DNA of 57,547 nt from Desulfuromonadales bacterium (GCA_029210745.1 JARGFI010000012.1:1-57547); one strand, 5' to 3'; shown: positions 7,963 to 17,701, counted from the stretch's first letter. The notes: a model not told the origin generated them from the letters alone. Numbers and translations are program-made.

Positions 7963-8547
7963 TTAAAGCCGAATCACCCGGCCAGCCTGATGCAGGGTCT
8001 CAACGGTTTCGAGCAGGTTGCCGATCCGGCCGACGGCCAGTTGGTCCTTGATGCCGTAAAATTCCAGACAGAGACCACAAGAGGCGATATCGACACCGTT
8101 GCTGGACAGGGTGTTGAGTGTCGACAGCAGATCGGAACCGGTGACGGTGAGCTTGACTCCGCCATTGACGAACAGGATGGTGTCCGGGTGCGTTGTGGCA
8201 TCAATCAGGGTCATCAGGAAATTTTTCAGCAGAATGTGACCAAGTTCATCGCTGCCGCTGCCGAGGGTTTCGCCGGTAACGAAAAGAACGGTTTTACCCG
8301 GCGCGGCGCTGGTTGCGGTGGCGACGGCGTGGCTGCCGGAACAGGTTAAATGGAGGGTGTAGCTGCCGTTTGTCTCGTCCGTTGCAACCTCGTAACCAAG
8401 GCTTTGCGCGAGTCGACTGACATTCTCACGTGCCGACGAATCGGCGACCAGGACAGTCAGACTGTTCCCCGGTTCAGCCAGGAGCAGCTTGCGGGTTTCG
8501 ATCACGGGGGTGGGGCATTGCCAGGTGCGACAGTCGAGGGTTTTCAT
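7963..8547 (-). CDS. yedF: Selenium metabolism protein YedF (TusA-like + DsrE-like)
   Basis: A 194-residue protein. The N-terminal TusA/SirA-like domain (residues ~1-70) keeps the CPxP motif (QCPTPVIETRKLL) with its candidate selenium/sulfur-carrier cysteine. The C-terminal half (~90-194) is DsrE-like, with VLFVTGETLGSG and a pair of cysteines in ASCGLC. YedF occurs mainly in organisms that use selenium; direct linkage to selC here fits. Start: the ATG at 8547 is used because GAAAGGG sits 6 bases upstream, while the other in-frame ATG (8553) has no proper spacing. The exact biochemical role of YedF is not established. Confidence 0.92.
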   Translation of the reverse strand: MKTLDCRTWQCPTPVIETRKLLLAEPGNSLTVLVADSSARENVSRLAQSLGYEVATDETNGSYTLHLTCSGSHAVATATSAAPGKTVLFVTGETLGSGSDELGHILLKNFLMTLIDATTHPDTILFVNGGVKLTVTGSDLLSTLNTLSSNGVDIASCGLCLEFYGIKDQLAVGRIGNLLETVETLHQAGRVIRL

Positions 8548-8688
8548 TCTCATCCCTTTCTGTAAATCGCGGCCACTATAACGACTGTGATCGCCAAATG
8601 CAAGATTGCAGGAGAAGGGTGGACATAAAAATATTGTCTGTTAAAATACCATAATTAGTAAAAAATAATTAAAGGCTCGGGGGCAGAC

Positions 8689-8937
8689 ATGATGACGCAG
8701 GAACGGTTTTTGGCTGGAGCAGGGATGGTCGTGGGAATAGTCGCCGTGGTGATGTTTGTGTCATCACTGACACTGTGGCGTGATTCGCCGCGTGAACTTT
8801 ACGAAGCGGCAAAACGATACGAACAGCAGGCCGATAAAACCCACGCGAGCGAACTTTATCAGCAGGTTGTCGCGAACTATCCTGGTTCGCACTTTGCGCG
8901 CTATTCCAACGATCGGTTACGTTATTTGTGTAAGTGA
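8689..8937 (+). CDS. Small membrane-anchored TPR-like protein
   Basis: An 82-residue protein with one N-terminal transmembrane segment (residues ~8-29, rich in V, G and A) followed by a single TPR-like helical hairpin (ELYEAAKRYEQQA ... ASELYQQVVANYPGS) of the kind found in YbgF/BamD-type repeats. The TPR part would lie in the periplasm if the anchor is uncleaved. Start ATG 8689 or 8692; GGGGGCAGAC lies upstream. It converges on rlmD. Function unknown. Confidence 0.7.
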   Translation: MMTQERFLAGAGMVVGIVAVVMFVSSLTLWRDSPRELYEAAKRYEQQADKTHASELYQQVVANYPGSHFARYSNDRLRYLCK

Positions 8938-9012
8938 CGATGCCTGCTGCATTGTGCGAGCTGCTGTTGGGTGCTGCGGTTTTCGCGTCGTATGGTGAGC
9001 CGGGAACGCAGC

Positions 9013-10422
9013 TCAGGCACCTGCAAGCAGGACGACCGTTTCCACGTGCGGGGTCTGCGGAAACATATCGACCGGTTGGGCAGTGATCGGCTTGAGACCG
9101 GCTTTGACCAGAATATCGAGATCGTGGGCCAGTGTATCGGGGTTGCAGGAAACGTAGATCAGCTTTTTCGGCCGCAGCGAGATGATGGCTTGCAGAACAC
9201 TTTCAGCGCACCCGCTACGGGGCGGGTTGACAACGACAATCGGTCGAAGTGGCAGCTCTTCGGCCATGTCCTCCAGTAGGTCTTCAGCCATTCCGGCATA
9301 AAAAACACAATTTTTCAGATTATTCAATACGGCATTGCGGCGCGCGTTGAGAATTGCTTCCTCGTTACTTTCAATGCCGATCACCCGTCCGGCAACGGCA
9401 GCGAGATGCAGGGCGATGCCGCCGATGCCGCAGTAAAGGTCGAGGACGGTATCGCTCGCAGTGGGTTCGGCCCATTTTTGCACCAGCTGGTAGATATGGG
9501 TCGCCTGATCGTGATTCACCTGAAAGAAGGCGGTCGGGGAAAGACTCAACTGGACAGCACCGACCCGGTCAAAAAGATCATCAACACCTAAAAGCTTGAA
9601 CGTTGTGCGGCCAAAAATGACGTTGCCGTCTGACATATTGACATTTTCGTGGACGCCGACAACCTCAGGGACTTTGCGCTTGAGCCATTTGGCCAGTGCG
9701 GTCATTTCGTTATAGTTGCGCTCAGTGGTGACGAAGGTCACCAGCGCCTTGTTGTTGGTCGGACTGACCCGAATCGCCACATAACGCAGCAACCCGCGTT
9801 TGCGGCGGGGATCGTAGACCAGAACTTTTTGCTTGATGATTTCTTCGCGCACCACAGCGACGATCCGGTTGATCAGTGGATGATGGAGGGGACAGTTGTC
9901 GATATCGACAATATCGTGGCTGCCGCGCCGGTACAGACCAATGCGCACGTCACGCCGGTTACCACCGATCGCCAGTTTAGCCTGGGTGCGGTAGCCGAGC
10001 GCTGCGGGGGCATCCTGTACGGGCTGTACCGAGATAGACTCCAGTGTTGGCATGGCAATCAGGGCGTTGCGGACGCGATCGAATTTAAAACGGCGCTGCG
10101 CCCGACTGTGGAGCGCGATCAGTGGACAACCGAGACACTTGCGTGCAACCTTGCACGGAGAGGGGATGCGTTCGCGACTGGGAGTGAGGATGCGCCGCAG
10201 GTCGGCGATGAGCCGACGTTGACCGCGATGGACAATGTGCACCACCACCCTTTCGCCCGGCAGCGCACCGGCGATCAATACCTCGCGGTGTCCGTCGCGC
10301 GCGACGCCGATCCCCTCGACATTCAGTCTGTCGATCGTGAACTCAACCGTATCGACCGGCTTACGCGGGGGGCGGGGGGCGGGGGGCGGTGCAGGTTTGA
10401 TGCTCTTCTTGGGTGGTTTCAT
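9013..10422 (-). CDS. rlmD: 23S rRNA (uracil-5-)-methyltransferase RlmD/RumA family
   Basis: A 469-residue SAM-dependent RNA m5U methyltransferase. Order: a basic Pro-rich N-terminus (residues 1-22), a TRAM RNA-binding domain (~23-75), a [4Fe-4S] site with C90, C96, C99 and a fourth cysteine in DNCPLHH (~178), then the Rossmann domain with VLDLYCGIGG (~325), the NPPRSG motif, and the catalytic nucleophile in YVSCNPDTLAHDL (~425). The Fe-S cysteine pattern fits RumA/RlmD, which methylates U1939 in E. coli 23S rRNA. The exact target could be U747 (RlmC) or another site; RlmD is most likely by length. Confidence 0.85.
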   Translation of the reverse strand: MKPPKKSIKPAPPPAPRPPRKPVDTVEFTIDRLNVEGIGVARDGHREVLIAGALPGERVVVHIVHRGQRRLIADLRRILTPSRERIPSPCKVARKCLGCPLIALHSRAQRRFKFDRVRNALIAMPTLESISVQPVQDAPAALGYRTQAKLAIGGNRRDVRIGLYRRGSHDIVDIDNCPLHHPLINRIVAVVREEIIKQKVLVYDPRRKRGLLRYVAIRVSPTNNKALVTFVTTERNYNEMTALAKWLKRKVPEVVGVHENVNMSDGNVIFGRTTFKLLGVDDLFDRVGAVQLSLSPTAFFQVNHDQATHIYQLVQKWAEPTASDTVLDLYCGIGGIALHLAAVAGRVIGIESNEEAILNARRNAVLNNLKNCVFYAGMAEDLLEDMAEELPLRPIVVVNPPRSGCAESVLQAIISLRPKKLIYVSCNPDTLAHDLDILVKAGLKPITAQPVDMFPQTPHVETVVLLAGA

Positions 10423-10557
10423 GCAGGCCTCTTCTGATCTGTCCGCACCTTATACCCGGCGTGAAAAAGATTCAAGCGATTATGGTGGCGATGGTGGCAG
10501 AGCGAGTTACTTTACCCCGTGTGTTGGTCGAATTAACCACTGCGAAATTGCGCGTGT

Positions 10558-10758
10558 CTATTGACTGTGTGCGTGCGGCAGCGACCAGTTGTTGCGAATA
10601 GCGAGCAAGCGGATGACGATGACGGTCAAAGCGGTGATCAGCAGCGTCAGCTCTTCCGGCAGGGGGGGCGCAACAGATAAAAGAGTGCTCCCCCGGCGTA
10701 CCCCGGCCCAGGCACCGGAAGCGGCGACGAGGAGATCAAGAAAATAGAGCAAGGTCAT
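10558..10758 (-). pseudogene. Shrunken UPF0126/TRIC (YicG-like) membrane protein remnant
   Basis: A 66-codon frame. Its first ~20 residues (TLLYFLDLLVAASGAWAG) look like the start of UPF0126/TRIC channel proteins, and its end (ITALTVIVIRLLAIRNNWSLP) looks like their extreme C-terminus. The ~130 residues normally in between, with the GGG(x)RD motifs, are missing. This suggests an internal deletion of a ~200-residue gene. It might still make a two-helix membrane peptide. Start at ATG 10758; the frame can be extended to 10851, but the added residues do not look like the family. Family match is from memory of the consensus. Confidence 0.5.
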
Positions 10759-10984
10759 GGCGGAATTCTCTGATTGACAATTTTTTTCGGGAAGGCTAAA
10801 AAGCACCTCATAACGGGACGCATCAACGACACCGGTGTGCATCTTGATCAACCCTGCCGAGATTAAGTCAGCAGGCGATCAATTGCAAGGACTGTCCACC
10901 TCGGGTGTCATTTAATTCGGTCTGAACAAGGGCGGTGAAGGTGTGTTTGCCGACGGCTTACGGGCCATCTAAGCAAGGAGAAAA

Positions 10985-11089
10985 ATGATGAATAGAATCT
11001 TCTGGTTGGTGCTGTTGGGGATGGGTGTGCTGCTGCTGGCCGGTTGTCTTCCCGATATGCCGGGACCGCTTGGCATTCCGGGAGTTTAG
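10985..11089 (+). CDS. 34-residue lipoprotein
   Basis: A very short gene: ATG 10985 (or 10988) preceded by AAGGAG at 10975-10980, stop TAG 11087-11089. It encodes a basic start (MMNRIFW), a hydrophobic stretch and a lipobox LLAGC, leaving a mature Cys-initiated tail of only ~14 residues rich in Pro and Gly (LPDMPGPLGIPGV). The gene is 21 bases upstream of ispE. The GPL after the lipid cysteine recalls LptM/YifL-type small lipoproteins (which have GPLYxP), but this is a weak resemblance. Function unknown. Confidence 0.7.
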   Translation: MMNRIFWLVLLGMGVLLLAGCLPDMPGPLGIPGV

Positions 11090-11110
11090 CAGCCAGAAAT
11101 CACCAAACCA

Positions 11111-11959
11111 ATGAATCAAGCCATCCTCAAGCTGCAAGCTCCGGCCAAGATCAATCTCTGTCTGCACGTGCTGGGCAAGCGCCCGGACGGTTATCACGAG
11201 CTGGCGATGTTGATGCAGCGGGTTTCGCTCTATGACGAAATTACCCTGGAGCTGACAGCAGAACCGGGCGTTAATGTGGTTTGCGACGGTTTGGTGCTGG
11301 CTGCCGGGGAAGAAAATATCGCGGCCCGGGCAGCGCAACAACTGCTGGAAATAAATGATCACTCTGGCGGGATAAGGATCGTTATCGACAAACACATTCC
11401 CGTCGCTGCCGGACTCGGTGGCGGGTCGTCCGATGCCGCAACCGTTTTGACCGGTCTCAACCAGCTGCTGGGGCTGGGGCTGTCACGCGCCGAATTGATG
11501 CGGATCGGGGTGAAGCTGGGGGCCGATGTGCCGTTCTTCATTTTCGGGAAAACGGCCTGGGCGACAGGGATTGGCGACCGGTTACAGGCGGTTGCGGGGC
11601 TGCCTGATGTCTGCTATCTGTTGGTCAACCCAAAGGTCGCGGTGGCGACGAAGTGGGTCTATGAAAATTTGGTATTGACATCGAAAAATGATGCGGCTAG
11701 ACTGCCGAGGTTTTCTGGACAGGCTGCCGAGTTGATCGCTCTGCTGCACAATGATCTCGAAGCCGCAACGCTCCCGAAGTTCCCGCAGGTGAAAATTGTA
11801 AAAGATCGATTGCTTGCCGCTGGTGCTCAGGGAGTGCTGATGTCGGGGAGCGGCGCGACGGTTTTCGGAGTTTACCCTTCTCGCAGCGCGGCTGATGCTG
11901 CGGCCGAGGAGTTACGGGGCGCGACCGACTGGCGAGTTTTTTCAGTTCAGCCAATCTGA
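11111..11959 (+). CDS. ispE: 4-diphosphocytidyl-2-C-methyl-D-erythritol kinase
   Basis: A 282-residue GHMP kinase of the MEP isoprenoid pathway; it phosphorylates the 2-hydroxyl of CDP-methylerythritol. Seen: the N-terminal APAKINLCLHVLGKRPDGYH signature, the ATP-binding loop PVAAGLGGGSSDA (~residues 96-108), and the C-terminal GSGATVFG motif (~246). Length is normal for IspE. It sits just upstream of tRNA-Gln and prs, an order familiar from Geobacter relatives. The product feeds undecaprenyl phosphate synthesis used by the mur genes further along. Confidence 0.95.
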   Translation: MNQAILKLQAPAKINLCLHVLGKRPDGYHELAMLMQRVSLYDEITLELTAEPGVNVVCDGLVLAAGEENIAARAAQQLLEINDHSGGIRIVIDKHIPVAAGLGGGSSDAATVLTGLNQLLGLGLSRAELMRIGVKLGADVPFFIFGKTAWATGIGDRLQAVAGLPDVCYLLVNPKVAVATKWVYENLVLTSKNDAARLPRFSGQAAELIALLHNDLEAATLPKFPQVKIVKDRLLAAGAQGVLMSGSGATVFGVYPSRSAADAAAEELRGATDWRVFSVQPI

Positions 11960-11974
11960 TAAATAAAAGATTAA

Positions 11975-12049
11975 TGGGGCGTCGCCAAGCGGTAAGGCAC
12001 CGGATTTTGATTCCGGCATTCCCAGGTTCGATCCCTGGCGCCCCAGCCA
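11975..12049 (+). tRNA. tRNA-Gln, anticodon TTG
   Basis: A 75-base cloverleaf with encoded CCA: acceptor TGGGGCG/CGCCCCA, D-arm GCCAAGCGGTAAGGC, anticodon TTG at 12007-12009 in loop TTTTGAT, and T-arm GGTTCGATCC. The first base pair U1-A72 is typical of bacterial tRNA-Gln. Confidence 0.96.
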
Positions 12050-12099
12050 CTTTTCAAGGAGTCTGTGGTTGATTAAAACTACACTCCGCCAGTCAATCA

Positions 12100-12134
12100 G
12101 TAGGTCATGGCTGTGCCATGACCTACACCTTTTC
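12100..12134 (+). terminator. Hairpin terminator after tRNA-Gln
   Basis: A perfect 12-bp stem (GTAGGTCATGGC / GCCATGACCTAC) with a 3-base loop is followed by ACCTTTT. The T-run is short, so it may be partial; it lies 22 bases before the prs start. Confidence 0.6.
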
Positions 12135-12155
12135 AGAGCCGGGGAGTTCCAGAGT

Positions 12156-13094
12156 ATGGGCCATATTAAGATATTCGGTGGTAATTCGAATCGCGAACTG
12201 GTTGCGCGGATCTGCGCGGATCTCGGTATCGAACAGGCCAAGTCGACGGTCAAGGCATTTTCCGACGGCGAAGTGATGGTCGAAATCGGCGAGAACGTGC
12301 GTGGTCGCGACGTTTACGTGATTCAGTCGACCTGTGCTCCGGCCAACAATACACTGATGGAACTGCTGGTGATGTTCGATGCCCTGCGGCGTGCTTCGGC
12401 GGCCCAGATCACAGCGGTTATCCCTTACTTCGGCTATGCTCGTCAGGATCGCAAAGTTGCTCCGCGCACCCCGATCACCAGCAAGCTGGTGGCGAATCTG
12501 CTCTGCACCGCCGGTGCTGACCGGGTCGTTACGATCGATCTGCATGCCGGACAGATTCAAGGTTTTTTCGATATTCCGGTGGATAATCTTTATGCCGCAC
12601 CGGTGTTGCTGGAAGACATCAAATTAACTCTGCCCGGACGCGTGGTGGTGGTTTCCCCGGACGCCGGTGGCACCGAGCGGGCACGGGCTTTTGCCAAACG
12701 CCTCGACGCGGGGCTGGCCATTATCGACAAACGCCGCAGCGCCGCCAATGTGTCCGAAGTCATGCATATTATCGGTGATGTCGCGGGTGAAACCTGCGTG
12801 ATTGTCGATGATATGATCGATACCGCCGGGACCTTGTGTAACGCCGCAAAGGCGTTGAAAGAGCACGGTGCCAAGGATGTCTATGCCTACGCAACGCATG
12901 CGGTCCTGTCCGGTCCGGCACTGGAGCGGATCGAAAACAGCTGCCTGACCGAGGTTGTGGTGACAGACACCATCCCCGCTCTGGACAAGATGACCCAGTG
13001 CCCGAGGTTGCGTTCACTGTCGGTCGCCGGGTTGCTGGCGGAAGCGATTCGCCGGATTCAGGGGGACGAATCGGTCAGCTCGCTGTTCGTTTAA
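12156..13094 (+). CDS. prs: Ribose-phosphate pyrophosphokinase
   Basis: A 312-residue class I PRPP synthase making phosphoribosyl pyrophosphate from ribose 5-phosphate and ATP for nucleotide, His and Trp synthesis. Seen: IKIFGGNSN start, the SDGE motif, the [13 protein letters not shown]-binding segment (~95), the VVVSPDAGG flexible loop, and the PRPP-binding [13 protein letters not shown] (~215-227). The longer frame from 12069 is rejected because homologues begin at MGHIKIF and GGGGAG precedes ATG 12156. Length matches the family (~315). Confidence 0.96.
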   Translation: MGHIKIFGGNSNRELVARICADLGIEQAKSTVKAFSDGEVMVEIGENVRGRDVYVIQSTCAPANNTLMELLVMFDALRRASAAQITAVIPYFGYARQDRKVAPRTPITSKLVANLLCTAGADRVVTIDLHAGQIQGFFDIPVDNLYAAPVLLEDIKLTLPGRVVVVSPDAGGTERARAFAKRLDAGLAIIDKRRSAANVSEVMHIIGDVAGETCVIVDDMIDTAGTLCNAAKALKEHGAKDVYAYATHAVLSGPALERIENSCLTEVVVTDTIPALDKMTQCPRLRSLSVAGLLAEAIRRIQGDESVSSLFV

Positions 13095-13172
13095 GTCGTT
13101 TGCTCTGCAGTGCCCCGGCGGAAATGATTTTTGTCCGGGCGCTGTGGTTTCTTTGGTGGAAACCGATTCGCC

Positions 13173-13194
13173 GCGCCATTTTGGCGCACTTTTA
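13173..13194 (+). terminator. Weak hairpin between prs and rplY
   Basis: GCGCCA pairs with TGGCGC across a TTT loop, followed by ACTTTTAT. A short stem with a broken T-run; possibly a weak terminator or attenuator. Confidence 0.35.
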
Positions 13195-13243
13195 TGGTAG
13201 GCCGCGACATGTTGTCGTGAGCTGAGAGTAATGGAGATAGACA

Positions 13244-13852
13244 ATGGCAGAAGAATTGAATGTAACATTGCGTGAAGCAACCGGCAAAGGCGTTGCCCGC
13301 ACCCTGCGTCGCCAGGAACTGATCCCCGGAGTCGTCTACGGCAAAGGGATCGCTCCTTGTCCGATTACCATCGACCCGAAACCGTTGAAAAAAATAATTT
13401 CCGGTGAGGCGGGCTGGAATACGCTGATCACCCTCGTTGGCGACGGCCCGTTTTCGGGTAAAGTTGTGGTTCTCAAGGATGCCCAGATTCACGCCATTCG
13501 TCGCAACTTGACTCATGCCGATTTTCTGGTGATCGATCTGTCGCAAAAAGGCAGTTTCATGGTACCCGTTCAGCCGATCGGAAAGTCCGCAGGCGAGATG
13601 ATGGGGGGCAGCCTCCAGCTGATCCGTCATGAGCTGGAAGTGCTCTGTCTGCCGACCGATGTGCCGACTTCGATCGATATCGACGTGACAGCGTTGAATA
13701 TCGGCGACGTTCTGCATATTGCCGATGTCGCTGTTCCCGCAGGCCTCGAATTTCCTCACGATGTCAATTTCACGGTCATTACCGTGGTTGGTCATAAAGA
13801 AGAGGCGGTTGACGGCGAAGAGGAAGAAGTCGCCGAAGATACCGAAGAATAA
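13244..13852 (+). CDS. rplY: 50S ribosomal protein L25/general stress protein Ctc
   Basis: A 202-residue protein of the long (TL5/CTC) L25 form. The N-terminal ~95 residues are the 5S rRNA-binding L25 domain (REATGKGVARTLRRQELIPGVVYG); the rest is the C-terminal beta-rich domain (VPVQPIGKSAGEMMGG), and an acidic tail of Glu and Asp ends the protein. It binds 5S rRNA in the large subunit. ATG 13244 follows AATGGAGATAGACA. pth follows, as in many bacteria. Confidence 0.95.
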   Translation: MAEELNVTLREATGKGVARTLRRQELIPGVVYGKGIAPCPITIDPKPLKKIISGEAGWNTLITLVGDGPFSGKVVVLKDAQIHAIRRNLTHADFLVIDLSQKGSFMVPVQPIGKSAGEMMGGSLQLIRHELEVLCLPTDVPTSIDIDVTALNIGDVLHIADVAVPAGLEFPHDVNFTVITVVGHKEEAVDGEEEEVAEDTEE

Positions 13853-13863
13853 GGTTGAATTCC

Positions 13864-14436
13864 GTGAAGTTGGTTGTCGGGCTGGGTAACCCCGGCCCGC
13901 AATATGCTGCAACCCGGCATAATGTCGGGTTTATGGTCGTGGAACGACTGGCCGCACGGGTCGGAGTGTCGCTGCAGCAGAAAAAATTTCAGGGTTATTT
14001 TGGTCGCGGCCGTGTGGACGGCGAAGACCTTGCTATTCTGCTGCCGCAGACATTCATGAACTGCAGTGGTGCGAGCGTCGGCCCGGCCTGCAAATTTCTG
14101 AATCTTGATCCTGAGCACTTGATTGTGGTTCACGATGATATCGACCTCCCTTTTGGTGCCCTCCGCATCAAGGTTGGCGGGGGACACGCCGGACATAATG
14201 GTCTGCGCGATATTGTCAAGGTGCTCAGTGGCGATTTTTGCCGGATCAGGATTGGCGTTGACCGGCCGCAACATGGCAATGTTGCCGACTATGTTCTCAA
14301 GTCGTTCGCTGGCGAGGAACGACAAACACTCGAAACAGTACTCGATGAGGCGGTCGCGGCGCTGACAGTTCTCCTTGCTCAGGGGGCGCAGCAGGCCATG
14401 AATGAGTTTAACGGCCGCAATATTTTAAACGAATAA
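13864..14436 (+). CDS. pth: Peptidyl-tRNA hydrolase
   Basis: A 190-residue Pth enzyme that recycles peptidyl-tRNA released from stalled ribosomes. Seen: [22 protein letters not shown] (trimmed: VGLGNPG and the catalytic His in RHNVGF), [21 protein letters not shown] with the catalytic Asp region, and [16 protein letters not shown] 13864 is taken as start because AAGG lies 9 bases upstream and homologues begin at this Met-Lys-Leu; a TTG at 13855 is in frame but badly spaced. Follows rplY by 11 bases. Confidence 0.94.
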   Translation: MKLVVGLGNPGPQYAATRHNVGFMVVERLAARVGVSLQQKKFQGYFGRGRVDGEDLAILLPQTFMNCSGASVGPACKFLNLDPEHLIVVHDDIDLPFGALRIKVGGGHAGHNGLRDIVKVLSGDFCRIRIGVDRPQHGNVADYVLKSFAGEERQTLETVLDEAVAALTVLLAQGAQQAMNEFNGRNILNE

Positions 14437-14464
14437 TTATCAGGGGAAAGAGAGGATCAGGGAA

Positions 14465-16486
14465 ATGGAAGTTCAATATTTCGCACCGATTCTGGGTGTG
14501 ATCGGATTTGTTATTGCCATTGTTCTGTACGGCATGGTCAAGGCGCAACCGGTCGGTAATGCGCGGATGCGTGAAATTGGCGAGGCTATTGCTGACGGCG
14601 CCATGGCTTTTCTCAGTCGCGAGTATAAAGTCCTGGCGATTTTTATTGTGATCGTTTTTGCGCTGATCACCATCGGCATGAATTATCAGACGGCGCTGGC
14701 GTTTCTCGGTGGTGCGCTGTGTTCGATGACTTGCGGTTATATCGGGATGAAAGCCGCAACTCACGCCAACGTGCGGACGACGGAAGCCGCTCGTCAATTC
14801 GGGCAGGCCAAGGCGCTGGAAGTTTCTTTTAACGGTGGCGCGGTTATGGGGCTGGCGGTTGCTTCGCTCGGTCTGGTCGGCGTCGGTGTGGCCTTTATCA
14901 TTTTCGGTGATCTGGAGTCTGCCGGCTATATCAACGGTTTTGCCATGGGTGCGTCCTCGATTGCCCTCTTCGCGCGTGTTGGTGGCGGAATCTACACCAA
15001 AGCAGCGGACGTCGGTGCCGACCTGGTCGGTAAAGTCGAAGCCGGAATCCCTGAAGATGATCCGCGTAACCCCGGCGTTATCGCTGACAATGTCGGTGAC
15101 TGTGTTGGTGACACGGCCGGGATGGGTGCTGATATCTTTGAATCGTATGTTGGTTCGATTATCGCTACGATCGCGATTGCGGTCGCTGCCAGTCCGGCGC
15201 TGCTGAACAAGTTGGGCGCGAACGGTGTGGCCCTCGAAACAGTGCGTGCCAACGCGATGCTCCTGCCGCTGTCGATGGCGATGATCGGTCTGATCTTTTC
15301 GCTGATCGGTATCGGTTCGATGAAGTTGCTCAAGGGGATCAACCCGGCCAAGGCGCTGCACGCCACGACTTTTGTCGCAGCGTTCGGTTTTCTGGTGGCG
15401 GCATACTTTGTTATTCAGTATCTCGGTATTGCGGCCGGTGTTTTTTGGGCGATCCTGGCCGGCACCCTGGCGGGTATCGCGATCGGTCAGGTGACTGAAT
15501 ATTATACCGCTCACGCTCCGGTGCTGCGTATCGCCGAGGCCAGCAAGACCGGTCCGGCAACCAATATCATTCATGGTCTGGCCGTCGGGCTCGAAAGTAC
15601 CGCTGTGCCGATTCTGATTATCTGTGTGTCGATCTTTGTCGCCAATTATTGTGCCGGTCTCTATGGTATCGGTATTGCCGCGGTCGGTATGCTGGCGACG
15701 GTCGGTGTGACCATGACCGTCGATGCTTACGGTCCCATTGCCGACAACGCTGGCGGCATCTCGGAGATGGCGGGCCTTGGCAAAGATGTTCGCGAAATCA
15801 CCGACGGGCTTGACGCTATTGGCAACACCACGGCGGCCATCGGTAAAGGGTTTGCAATCGGCTCCGCCGCACTGACGGCGTTGGCACTCTTCTCCGCCTT
15901 TGCGACCACCGCCAAGATTGAAGCGATCAACCTGATCGATCCGATGGTTGTTATCGGTTTGCTGTTGGGTGGGGCTCTGCCGTTCTTTATCGGTGCCCTG
16001 ACCATGACCAGTGTCGGTCGGGCCGCCGGGAAGATGGTCGACGAAATTCGTCGTCAGTTCCGCGACATTCCGGGGCTGCTTGAAGGCCGCGACGGGGTCA
16101 AGCCTGATTCACAAAAATGTATCGATATCTCCGCCAAAGCGGCCCTGAAAGAGATGGTTCTCCCTGGGGTGGTGGCGGTGGTTGCGCCGGTTGCGATCGG
16201 TTTTGTGCTCGGCAAGTATGCCCTTGGCGGGATGCTTGCCGGTGCGACCGTGACTGGTGTCATGCTGGCGCTGATGATGTCGAACGGTGGCGGCGCCTGG
16301 GATAACGCCAAAAAGTACATTGAACAGGGTAAGGTTGAAGGTGAAAAAAAGGGGGGCGCTGCCCACGCTGCGGCTGTTATTGGTGATACCGTTGGCGACC
16401 CGTTCAAAGACACCTCGGGTCCGTCAATGAACATCCTCATCAAGTTGATGAGTGTGGTCGCGCTGGTTATTGCCCCACTGCTGTAA
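14465..16486 (+). CDS. hppA: Membrane-bound ion-pumping pyrophosphatase, K+-dependent type
   Basis: A 673-residue integral membrane protein with about 16 transmembrane segments that couples PPi hydrolysis to H+ (or Na+) export. Catalytic motifs: the DxxxDxxGKxE-like [13 protein letters not shown] (~180), the DDPRN and DNVGDCVGD acid clusters just after, and a C-terminal [11 protein letters not shown]. The motif [17 protein letters not shown] (~451) has Ala where K+-independent enzymes have Lys, so it should need K+. H+ versus Na+ specificity cannot be read with confidence. AGGGGAAAGAG upstream. A hairpin terminator follows. Confidence 0.95.
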   Translation: MEVQYFAPILGVIGFVIAIVLYGMVKAQPVGNARMREIGEAIADGAMAFLSREYKVLAIFIVIVFALITIGMNYQTALAFLGGALCSMTCGYIGMKAATHANVRTTEAARQFGQAKALEVSFNGGAVMGLAVASLGLVGVGVAFIIFGDLESAGYINGFAMGASSIALFARVGGGIYTKAADVGADLVGKVEAGIPEDDPRNPGVIADNVGDCVGDTAGMGADIFESYVGSIIATIAIAVAASPALLNKLGANGVALETVRANAMLLPLSMAMIGLIFSLIGIGSMKLLKGINPAKALHATTFVAAFGFLVAAYFVIQYLGIAAGVFWAILAGTLAGIAIGQVTEYYTAHAPVLRIAEASKTGPATNIIHGLAVGLESTAVPILIICVSIFVANYCAGLYGIGIAAVGMLATVGVTMTVDAYGPIADNAGGISEMAGLGKDVREITDGLDAIGNTTAAIGKGFAIGSAALTALALFSAFATTAKIEAINLIDPMVVIGLLLGGALPFFIGALTMTSVGRAAGKMVDEIRRQFRDIPGLLEGRDGVKPDSQKCIDISAKAALKEMVLPGVVAVVAPVAIGFVLGKYALGGMLAGATVTGVMLALMMSNGGGAWDNAKKYIEQGKVEGEKKGGAAHAAAVIGDTVGDPFKDTSGPSMNILIKLMSVVALVIAPLL

Positions 16487-16513
16487 ATAATTTGTTACAT
16501 TTTGTCTGATCAC

Positions 16514-16548
16514 GATAGCCGGGGCATTGCCCCGGCTATCGATATTTT
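16514..16548 (+). terminator. Terminator of hppA
   Basis: An 11-bp perfect stem (GATAGCCGGGG / CCCCGGCTATC) with a CATTG loop, then GATATTTT. It lies between hppA and ychF. Confidence 0.75.
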
Positions 16549-16563
16549 AAAGGACGGCCAACT

Positions 16564-17661
16564 ATGGGATTCAAGTGCGGCATTGTCGGTTTGCCGAATG
16601 TCGGTAAATCGACGATTTTTAATGCCATCACCTCCGCCGGTGCGGAATCGGCCAATTATCCGTTCTGTACCATTGAACCGAATATTGGCATCGTCAGTGT
16701 CCCTGATCGGCGGCTCGATTCTTTGGCGGCGATTGTCAATCCCCAGCGGGTCCTGCCGACAACTATTGAGTTTGTCGATATTGCCGGGCTGGTCAAGGGA
16801 GCCAGTCAGGGGGAGGGGCTGGGGAATCAGTTTCTCGGTCATATTCGTCAGGTCGATGCCATTGCACATGTGGTGCGCTGTTTCGACGATGACAATGTGG
16901 TGCATGTGGATGGTTCCATCGACCCGCTGCGTGATATTGAAGTGATCCAGACGGAACTGAACCTGGCTGACCTTGATACGGTTGAAAAACGCGTTGCCCG
17001 CACTGAAAAACTTGCTAAAAGTGGTGACAAGGCGATGCAGTCGCTACTGGAAGTGTTGCTCAAACTCCGTGAAGTGCTTAACGTTGGACGTCCGGCACGC
17101 GCTGTGAACTTGACCGATGATGAGCACAAGCTGGTGCGAGATCTTCATCTGATCACCGCCAAGCCGGTACTCTATATCGCCAATGTTGCAGAGGCCGACC
17201 TCGCTGACGCCGATCACCCCCTGGTGGCCAAGGTGCGGGCACATGCTGCGATCGAAGGTGCCGAAGCGGTGATGATTTGCGGTGGTATTGAAGCAGAAAT
17301 TGCCGAACTGGAAGGTGCGGAGAAAGACGAATTTTTACGAGAACTCGGTTTAGACACGTCGGGGCTTGAGCGGATGATCCACGCGGGGTATCGACTCCTC
17401 GGCCTGATCACGTATTTCACTGCCGGGGTCAAGGAAGTCCGCGCCTGGACAGTCAAAAACGGCAGCAAGGCGCCGCAGGCCGCCGGGGTGATTCATACCG
17501 ATTTTGAAAAAGGGTTTATCCGCGCCGAGGTCATCGGTTACGACGATTTCATTGCTTCCAAGGGGGAAGGTGGCGCCAAAGAGAAGGGGCTGATGCGCCT
17601 TGAAGGCAAGGAGTATCTGGTTAAGGACGGTGATGTGATGCATTTCCGTTTTAACGTTTAG
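16564..17661 (+). CDS. ychF: Ribosome-binding ATPase YchF
   Basis: A 365-residue Obg-family P-loop protein. Seen: the G1 motif [14 protein letters not shown] (~8-21), the [11 protein letters not shown]3 region (~69), a coiled-coil insertion (~130-170), and the C-terminal TGS domain ([17 protein letters not shown]). YchF prefers ATP over GTP, binds ribosomes and influences stress responses. Length is normal (363 in E. coli). AAAGGACGG lies just upstream of ATG 16564. Confidence 0.96.
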   Translation: MGFKCGIVGLPNVGKSTIFNAITSAGAESANYPFCTIEPNIGIVSVPDRRLDSLAAIVNPQRVLPTTIEFVDIAGLVKGASQGEGLGNQFLGHIRQVDAIAHVVRCFDDDNVVHVDGSIDPLRDIEVIQTELNLADLDTVEKRVARTEKLAKSGDKAMQSLLEVLLKLREVLNVGRPARAVNLTDDEHKLVRDLHLITAKPVLYIANVAEADLADADHPLVAKVRAHAAIEGAEAVMICGGIEAEIAELEGAEKDEFLRELGLDTSGLERMIHAGYRLLGLITYFTAGVKEVRAWTVKNGSKAPQAAGVIHTDFEKGFIRAEVIGYDDFIASKGEGGAKEKGLMRLEGKEYLVKDGDVMHFRFNV

Positions 17662-17701
17662 CCGCGCAACAAAGCTCCGTTAAAAATTGTGTTAAAAATC
17701 G

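Noticed and set aside
8689-9279. Possible selenoprotein: the small TPR-like gene stops at TGA (8935) and the frame stays open to 9279, close to selC
   Set aside because: The extension is antisense to the well-supported rlmD gene and does not look like protein; I see no SECIS-like hairpin just after the TGA.
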